A stretch of DNA of 38,280 bases from Chara braunii. Its lineage: Eukaryota > Streptophyta > Charophyceae > Charales > Characeae. The notes below the pieces were generated by a model. The model was not told where the DNA came from and did not search any database. It was given only the letters and a program-made list of their open reading frames with translations. The position numbers and the translations under genes were made by a program. Positions 31,413 through 38,280 of the stretch are shown in pieces (within the stretch, counting starts at the first letter, position 1; each line of letters begins with the position of its first letter). The DNA lies in NCBI GenBank assembly GCA_003427395.1, contig BFEA01000952.1, positions 30,373-68,652 of the forward strand, given 5' to 3'.

Positions 31413-32571
31413 GAACTTCAAATTTTGTAAATGATAGCGTTTTAGAAAGTTTACATTGTTGCGGCTCGTAGCGTTTAATTTACACGTAGTTCAATGTACA
31501 GTTGGCTTGTAGCGTTTAATTTACACGTACTTCAATCTTGCATTTACGATTTCTTGCACGTGTCGATACAATTTTGAACTTTAATTACCAATACAATTTT
31601 TGAATTTTAATTTTTTATGGGTACGACATTTCTTGAAGTGAGACATAATCCATGGTACTCACGTGAATTTCCGTTTCATATGACAATGTCATATCGGTTT
31701 ATGATTTTTTGTCAAAGTGCGTCGGAATCCATACATAAACCATCTAGTTTCGCCTTCACATAATGTCATGTGTAGTATGTCTGATTCAAGTGCATTTCAA
31801 TGTATGACAATGACATGTCAGTTTCGTCCTTAAAGTCACATAAATTGTCAAAGTGTGATAGAGTCAAAAATTATCGAAGTGTCACAGTGTTGGAATCCAT
31901 CCTTAAATAACACCGAACAGACTGAGTGTCACGTCTTTTAATAAGTATTTAGTACACAAATTATCGAAGTGCGATGGAACCCATAGTCACTGTACTTAAA
32001 CCGTACTCTCGTTTGTCGTGTGATTCGTTTGTCGTGTGATTCGTTTGTCATGTGATTCGTTTGTTGTGTGATTCGTTTGTCGTGTGATTCGTTCAACTTT
32101 GTCGTGATTAGTATACATTTACTAGAGTTAAAGCAAAAATTATCGAAGTGCAACGGAATCCATACTAGACTATTAATACTTAAACCATCCATGTGCTTGC
32201 CGTAAATGTCCCACTTCGATTGAGTTTCAATAAATTAAGGGAAGTCACAATGGCATCTAAAAGAGGTCCGACTCAATGCTGACACAAAATTGAACAAGGT
32301 GTAAAGAAATCGAGAGTTCAACAATTCATGTTGTAACCGTAATGGGTTTTAAGTTACAAAATTGACGGAAGTGGAATGAAATTTACACTTAATCCATCAT
32401 GATCAGTAAGTGATTGCCTTGAATCTCCAGTTTAGATTCAATTTATGGACTCCCAATTGCATTCTTTGGGGTCGTAAGTTTCATTCAGGTCTAAAATATA
32501 GCGATTTTAACATGAAATTAATAGCGTGCGAGTACCAATTTCAAATATAATGTCATATTTTAACGAATAAC
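31413..32571. other. AT-rich spacer with short and dispersed repeats
   Basis: No gene. A 41-bp direct duplication (GTAGCGTTTAATTTACACGT) lies at 31464-31504 and 31505-31545. A loose family built on ATTATCGAAGTG followed by GGAAYCCAT, often with TACTTAAACC after it, recurs near 31713, 31880, 31965 and 32140. Base composition is sharply more AT-rich than on either side. Confidence 0.7.
32009..32093 (+). repeat. 16-bp tandem repeat, 5.3 copies
   Basis: TCGTTTGTCGTGTGAT at 32009, 32025, 32041, 32057 and 32073, plus a partial copy at 32089. Units 3 and 4 carry one change each (CATGTG and TTGTGTG). Confidence 0.95.
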
Positions 32572-32631
32572 ATGTTGTCCACCTACTGGCCCATTACCCT
32601 CTATGTTCTCATTCTTCTTCTCTGGTCCCCA

Positions 32632-33425
32632 CTATCCCTCCATATCCCCAGGAACGTCAACCTCCTCTGGCTGCTCATACAACCGGTAAAGGTCATCTAT
32701 GTAGGTCGCGCCTCGACCTACTTCCCGCTTGGCGACTCTCCACATGGCCTCATCACTTATTTGCGGAACCCCTGGCCTAGTACTTACCGCTGCCCGTAGT
32801 ATGCAGAACACCTCGTGCCCTTGTTCATCCTCAAAGGGTCCCATCTCTAAGAAGGCCCGGTAGTATTCCCGATACATTAATGCTTCATCAAAATTTAGCC
32901 CAGCTACGGCAGGTACCACCGGGTCCACTCGCTCCACGCCCCCCATTCGTCTTAGTAGAAAGGGTGGTAGACTCATTCGTACGATCTCATTTGGCAACCC
33001 AAAGAGACTTCTGCTGCGGTGACTTTTACCTCAGCCGTCACGTCATCTCGTTCCGGATCGGCAAACTCAAACCCCTCCTGCCAGGTTATTTGCCATGCTC
33101 CTTCGAACATTCGCACCGGGTCTTCCCCGGAAGCCAAGACAATCCCAAAGGTCCGTCATCCTTCTTCAAACAGGTGTAAGGATCCTGTCGCATGTACGCG
33201 CCCTTGGAGGTCTAAATCTATGCCTACGAACTCCTCTCTCACACGCCATTCCAGCTCTACTATTAGATACACCGGGTCCTCCACCAATTCCACCCCCACC
33301 CAGTCCATTACCGGGTTACTTACCACACTTTTTGTTGGCAGGCTTATTTCGACCCTACCCCCTATTGCTCTAGGTGGCAGGATCTCGCGAGGCCTATCCT
33401 CCCAGAATGTCATTCGTTGGACCAT
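32632..33425 (-). pseudogene. Paralogue C of the array, one TGA and one frameshift
   Basis: The N-terminal block 33425-33156 (VMDWVGVELVEDPVYLIVELEW, LDLQGRVHATGSLHLFEEG) ends at TGA 33156-33158. The frame continues RTFGIVLASGEDPVRMFEGAW to about 33000. The alignment then moves to another frame: NEIVRMSLPPFLLRRMGGV, YYRAFLEMGPFEDEQGHEVF and YIDDLYRLYEQPEEVD. It ends at TAG 32632-32634. The SLPPFLL and LEMGPFE blocks match A and B. It is the most distal of the three and about 230 bp from B. Confidence 0.62.
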
Positions 33426-33651
33426 CTTACAACGTCTCCTTTACTGCTCCCTTAGTTCGATCGCTGCACCCACCAAGATTCTGTGTCTTTCGTGCTTTAG
33501 TCTTTCAGTACTCTTTACCTATCGTGCACCGGTTCTTGCTGCTATCCCTGCCCCATACATACAAATTTTCTTCCCCCTTTCCGGTTGTTGCTACCTCCCC
33601 TTGTTCCGGCCCCCTCGCACCCCTTGCTAATTAAGGTACACGCCCCCTTTC

Positions 33652-34314
33652 TTATGCCACACCCTCATCGACGTATGATGGAGAGGCCGCCGCCTCCCGG
33701 CTGACTATGGCGTCCCAAGCCTTCGCGTCTACATCTAGGCGGTCATACTTGCCTATCCTTAGGACGGTGATGATCTCCCCGGCTTTATCGCCGTGGAAGG
33801 GCCCATATTTTAATGAGATCCTATAGAACTCCTCAGTCAGCCAGACACACTCTATGTGCGTTTCCCTCATGGAGTCGGTCACGTCTGCAATGTGCTTAAA
33901 ACCCCTGAACCAGTCAGCCACAAACTCGGGCACCCACGCTGTTGTGCGCAGGCCGGGAGGCTTGAGTTCCTTTCATCCTCCCATCACAACTCTGCTACTA
34001 ACTTCGTCTCATCCCTCGTTGGCGAACCTTTTGCCTTCCTTTTGGGTTCGTGCCTCCGCATCCCCTAGAGGCCACAATGGATCTTGTCTCATTGCTAACA
34101 TAGTGCAAAATAGGTGTCACCCGTCTTCGGAAAGGACAATCGTCCCGACCGATTTCACTTTGCCTTCTGCTATATCGTCCCAACCTTCCTCTTTCCTTAA
34201 TGGGTTCCAAATCCGTTTTATCCATACATATGATAATTCGCGGGCAACCTCAAACCCGACCCAATCGCATGTGGTTCCCCTCCACTTGTTTTCTGTTGGT
34301 ATAGGCATTTTCAT
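33652..34314 (-). pseudogene. Paralogue B of the array, three in-frame TGA codons
   Basis: One 221-codon frame from MPIPTENKW through CDWVGFEVARELSYVWIKRIW, then TGA 34117-34119, TGA 34009-34011, TGA 33973-33975, then VPEFVADWF, RISLKYGPFHGDKAGEIITVLR and a stop at 33652. The protein alignment with paralogue A runs straight through all three TGAs, so they are nonsense mutations (CGA to TGA fits each). It lies 137 bp downstream of A on the same strand and lacks A's acidic tail. Confidence 0.65.
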
Positions 34315-34451
34315 TCCTCCTCTGAGTCGCCTTGGTTCTTATCCCTTGAAGGTGTATTCCATCATCCTTTCCTCTCTGGTCATCTTTCATCTTCCTGCAC
34401 AATAGCAGGCCACCCGTTTTCCCCTAGGTCAAGTCACCCTCCTTAGAAGTC

Positions 34452-35237
34452 TCAGTCCTCTATCTCATCAACCTCGTCCTCATCACTGAAGTCGTCCTCT
34501 TCGTTGTAGAACAACTCCTTCACCCCTTCCAGAAATGTCTTCCTTATTGCCACATTTCTATAGACTATCCCCCAATGCACGGAGCTAGAGACAAAGACAT
34601 CGTCTATGCTAAGGCAGTTTAGTATCTCGGTCAACTCGTCCGCCCAGTTCCCCTCAAACGGTCTCATTTCTACCGACAAACGAAAGAAATCTTGCCTAGC
34701 GCACTGATATAGTCCGAGGTTCGTCATGGACTGGCATATCTGTACTAGCCTGCTCCGGGTTCCGAAAACTGCTTCCACCAGGAAGGGAGGCAACATGCAT
34801 CGCATGGTTCTAACGGGTCGCCTCTTTCTTCCTCTATCCCCAAGTTCCACCCACACATTTACCCTTTTCATTTCCATTTCCCTCCGCTGACACACAGCCC
34901 ATACACCCTCCGCTTCTGCCTTCCTAAACAATTCGCCCGGCGTATTCCCGAGTGCCAACTCTATGACCATAGCATTCTCCCCGCGACAAGTAGACCCACC
35001 CCGGGCATCCACTGTCCCTCGGAACTCCAAATCCATTAAGCTCGGCGACAACCTCGTCAAGCTGACATTAGCCCACACTGTCTCTATCCACAGAAACGTG
35101 TCCTCCCCTTCCAGCATTACAGTTTGATATGCTGGTTCAAGGTCCGTCCACGTCCCATCTTCCAGGAGGACAACCGGCACCCCATCCTTTACATTTACTG
35201 GCATTTCCGGGCCGCTGGTATAGATCGGGGAAGACAA
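34452..35237 (-). CDS. Intact member (A) of a three-paralogue array, unknown function, 261 aa
   Basis: An uninterrupted 261-codon frame. The N-terminal half (about residues 12-110) aligns with the N-terminal parts of the neighbours B and C: a W/DW..E.. segment, YxWI or LWIETVW, then a D(L)..G.V.A.G segment. The C-terminal half starts at MLPPFLVEAVFGTRSRL and has RLSVEMRPFEGNWADELTEIL, which matches LEMGPFEDEQGHEVFCILR in C and LKYGPFHGDKAGEIITVLR in B. The tail is very acidic (NEEDDFSDEDEVDE). No signal peptide or membrane segment is seen. The family is not one I recognise. Conservation with B suggests the Met at residue 12 (MPV) may be the ancestral start. Either a real gene or the least damaged copy of a repeated element. 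Confidence 0.6.
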   Translation of the reverse strand: MSSPIYTSGPEMPVNVKDGVPVVLLEDGTWTDLEPAYQTVMLEGEDTFLWIETVWANVSLTRLSPSLMDLEFRGTVDARGGSTCRGENAMVIELALGNTPGELFRKAEAEGVWAVCQRREMEMKRVNVWVELGDRGRKRRPVRTMRCMLPPFLVEAVFGTRSRLVQICQSMTNLGLYQCARQDFFRLSVEMRPFEGNWADELTEILNCLSIDDVFVSSSVHWGIVYRNVAIRKTFLEGVKELFYNEEDDFSDEDEVDEIED

Positions 35238-37126
35238 TCATCGCGCCATCTTGTTTCCAGCACCCAACCCCCGTTTTCATAAAAGAGTATCAACCGGTCC
35301 TTCTGATAAGGTCAACCCTCGTCCTAGATGAAAATTATTTCAGACCCCTCATCAAGGTTTCCCTAATTTACCTCCCCATTCCTAAGTACCTTCTTCCCAT
35401 AATACCCTCGGTCGGTCATCCATTCCCCCACAGTTTTTCTCTTGGTTCCATTTCAACTGACCTCTATCCTCCTTCCTTCCGATCATCTCTCACTCGTATG
35501 GACTTAGATGGGGGGAGGAGATAGACTTAGAAATATGTCACGTCCAACAGTCCAAGCTCAATCAATTTTACAGAGGAGGAACACAAAAAAAAAAAACAGG
35601 CAATCTCACATACGGACTAGTCATCTCCTTACCGACCATCCCCAATATGGTCTCTCCGCTGGTACTATCGGGAGAGTTTTATCCCATATCTCAAGTGCGG
35701 CTCAACCGTCGCGAGCGCGGTACCCAAGCTCCGGCAAGGCGTTAGCCCTTTCCTTGTGCCCAGAATACCCCATCCCGTCTTGCCGCTCTTGCACATCCGT
35801 ACCGACACCGAGGGTTACCCCGTGTGCCTAAATACAGGGACAAAAGTCAGTCGTCCGGACATTCACTTCCATCGGTCCGACAAGAATCAACCTTTCCCAA
35901 ACCATGCTACGAGAAGCTATTAATCGTCTCCGAGGCTCCGTCTTTGTCCGCATGCAGTGGTGCTCCCCCCGCCATACAACAGGTTAAGCCCCGTCTGAGG
36001 AGACGTTTCGCACCCCGCCTGGCAGATCATCGAGCAAAGTTCGTCACCGCTCGAACGAAAATGCTATTAATCAATCGGTGTGACAAACTTCCGTCCGACA
36101 GCTCGGTGGCCTGACCTCCACACACGAACACACGGCAACCTACATAAAGAGAGCGACGTTTCACAACCTGCACCGACCGATGCAGACCCATCCTTTCCTT
36201 CCGAAAGGCAGGACGCTCAAATCCTATCATGCAAATACAAGTCCCAAGTGGGACACATAAAATACAAGTGTCTTTTCCTTGGTGCTCCCAGCGCTTCCTA
36301 CCCATAACTCACATTTTTTTCTCTCAGGACAATGAGTGTCACTCCCCCTATTTTCATACATAGTGGTTGGTTCCTTCTCGTGAGAGTCTTCAAAGGTGAG
36401 CTAGTTTTCCTTGGAGTCTAACAACTCCCTTCATTCCCTTTCTCTTCACTTGTCTGTTTTTTCATAGGGCGGGATTGTTCCTTCTTGATGACCCGTTGTG
36501 TTCATGTTGGTTCCTTCAAGCATTTCAAAAAAAGTGCAAAGTCCATGAACCCACTGGGCTCAAAGAAGAAGATAGAAGGGCACCCGTTCGGTCGGATCAC
36601 TCCGCCGCGGGATTTTCATTGGAACCCGACCTAAGTCGAAGCACCAACCACCCGCCAGGTAATCGGAGTCCTTCTTTCATACGAAGAGGACTGGCGAACA
36701 CCAGCACCAGACGAAGGAGGGCTAGAGCCATTCCACAAGGGAACGGCTGATCAAGTGCATAGCATGCATGTTATACCTCCAGGCCTGGCCATGCCATGCG
36801 CCCAACCACTCTTAAATCTGATTCTCGCAAGGGAAAGAACAAGCACAAATCCATTTTCCTTATCTTGGGTTGTGTACACGTCAATGCGTCGGGCGCCACC
36901 ATCGGAATCGCAAGGGTCAATTTAATCCTTACCCGACACCTCTTCCATTTTTGTAGGGTCAAACCCCGGTAGACTTTCGAGCCTTAGTCGACCCCACTGC
37001 GGGTCCCAGTTGGCTCGGCCCGCCCACGCTCATGCTCGGGGCGCGGGCCATTCGTCCCGAGGGCACCCCCACCTAGTGCTTTGAGATGGATGGGGGTGGG
37101 CCATCGCACGAGAGAACTTTGACAAT
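35238..37126. other. Gene-free stretch right of the paralogue array
   Basis: Several open frames of 60-107 codons exist on both strands but none resembles a known family or the neighbouring paralogues. A run of 12 A lies near 35586. Nothing else stands out. Confidence 0.5.
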
Positions 37127-37204
37127 GGGGATGTAGCTCAACCCTCANGCCGGGTAGTAGTCTCGCTGGTCATTCCGTAGCGCTGATTTTTTTTTTTTTT
37201 TTTT
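37127..37204 (+). ncRNA. tRNA-Ala-like head with oligo-T tail (possible SINE or tRNA retroposon)
   Basis: GGGGATGTAGCTCA at 37127-37140 is the classic start of nuclear tRNA-Ala, including a pol III A box. After about 46 less tRNA-like bases comes an uninterrupted run of 18 T at 37187-37204, which would act as a pol III terminator. No clear B box is seen and one base (37148) is N. It could be a truncated tRNA-derived SINE. Confidence 0.35.
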
Positions 37205-38113
37205 GTATTCTCAATCAATTGAGCTTTCCAATACTCAAGCAGTCCAAGGGTTCTTTGAGAGTTCTCTTCTCTTGTGCGCAGGCTAAGCGTCATCCTTAGG
37301 CCGTGCACCATTTTCCTAAGCCTCGCAACCTCTACGGCGTCATCGGGGCGCAGTGAAGCCGTCCTTCCCCTCGCCTCTACACGCCCACCGATTCTCATAT
37401 ATCTCATTTAATCCCATTGACGCGGACCCCTTAGTCTTTTTGGAGCCTCTACATACATGCACATTCAGTTTCATACTTCCCTTAGCAAGATTGTACTTCA
37501 TCCACACTCAAAACCCTCAAATGCAAAGGTAGTTTCTATGGGTCGATGTTATGCTAAAGGTCCCGTAGCCCCTTTGCCCATCTTCCCTTTTCTTTTTGAT
37601 GCCCGGTTCCTCCCGGTCCTATCCCGCTCGAAGCATCCTTAGCCATCACTTACCTGCACAATCCCACGCAAGCAAAGATCCATGCAATCCCCGTGGGCGG
37701 TCAACACATAGCCCTGCCCACATGCCTAATTTTTCATGTTCTTTGACTGCATTTTCTTCCCTTTTCTTTGCTCAACCATCCCATCCTCTTCTCATAGTCA
37801 TGTAGTCGGGGGAATGGTTGAGTCAAACTGACCTTGTTTTTACTTATACACTCTCTCGGATTCCGCCTCTTTTTCCCCACTTTCTCAACCGTCCTTTCCT
37901 TTGCCTTCTTGGTGGCACAAGGGGCCGGCTGCCCTCCCCTTGCCCTCTTTCTCCACCAAGTGAGGTCTGATCTCTTCTTACCGTTCGTATCCTGGCAATG
38001 TACCAAGTGAGGGGTGAAGGGTTAGTCATATGCCAAGTGAGGGGAAGGGAGAAAGGGGGGCAAGGTGAACGGGAAAAGAAAGAGTGGTGGAGAGGGAAGA
38101 GAGAGAGCGGGAG

Positions 38114-38114
<1 letters not shown>
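37205..38114. other. Gene-free stretch before terminal microsatellite
   Basis: No supported gene. CCAAGTGAGG occurs three times between about 37957 and 38042, in a purine-rich context that leads into the microsatellite. Confidence 0.5.
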
Positions 38115-38164
<50 letters not shown>

Positions 38165-38195
38165 GAGGTAGATAGATAGATAGATAGATAGATAG

Positions 38196-38253
<58 letters not shown>

Positions 38254-38280
38254 AGAGAGAGAGAGAGAGAGAGAGAGAGA
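38115..38280. repeat. (GATA)n then (GA)n microsatellite, reaching window end
   Basis: GATA repeats occupy 38115-38252, with a few interruptions (GAGAGGTA, GAGATA). Pure GA steps occupy 38255-38280 and continue to the last base. The true length is unknown. Confidence 0.97.

Noticed and set aside
37138-37407. Coiled-coil-like minus-strand frame (VARLRKMVHGLRMTLSLR..)
   Set aside because: Its Lys-rich tail is the complement of the oligo-T run and it crosses an N; no homologue recognised, so I do not call it a gene.

Overview
The window looks like a transposon-rich stretch of a large eukaryotic genome. It carries decayed autonomous transposons (a Helitron and a DUF7869-type element), satellite-like arrays, long microsatellites and almost no intact genes. 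Prokaryotic signals (operons, ribosome binding sites, dense coding) are absent. The protein families and the style of repeats fit a plant-lineage genome, and a streptophyte green alga such as Chara is my best guess. That guess rests on family resemblance only and has low confidence.

Layout. (1) 1-1058, minus: a decayed acidic coding region of unknown function running off the left edge. (2) 1277-5250, minus: a Helitron Rep/helicase gene with six in-frame stops and one frameshift. (3) 4493-20555: a 6,713-bp unit present twice in full and once truncated, apparently identical between copies, ending at a 34-base run of N. Each full copy ends in the exact Illumina Nextera mate-pair junction adapter. 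The tandem array is therefore almost certainly an assembly artefact, and only one copy should be believed. The unit holds the N-terminal part of the Helitron gene, a decayed gene of an unrecognised family (family F, minus strand), about 18 copies of a 24-bp dyad motif, a 464-bp higher-order repeat, long palindromes and CA-rich sequence. (4) 20590-27424: non-coding, with an interrupted trinucleotide microsatellite, foldbacks, a tRNA-Cys-like relic, and a roughly 537-bp satellite-like array carrying the same dyad motif. (5) 27425-31412, plus: a decayed DUF7869-type transposon gene followed by a second member of family F. (6) 31413-32571: AT-rich spacer with short repeats. (7) 32632-35237, minus: three head-to-tail paralogues of an unrecognised protein family, one intact (261 aa) and two broken. 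(8) 35238-38280: non-coding, with a tRNA-Ala-like head plus an oligo-T tail, ending in GATA/GA microsatellite.

Common thread. In four unrelated coding families (Helitron, DUF7869 gene, family F, three-paralogue family) nearly all premature stops are explained by C-to-T or G-to-A changes (CAA/CAG/CGA/TGG to a stop). This suggests one shared process, such as methylated-cytosine deamination or a RIP-like mechanism, acting on repeated DNA. The most interesting biological items are family F, which occurs twice on opposite strands and once beside a DUF7869 gene, the three-paralogue array, and the dispersed 24-bp dyad motif.
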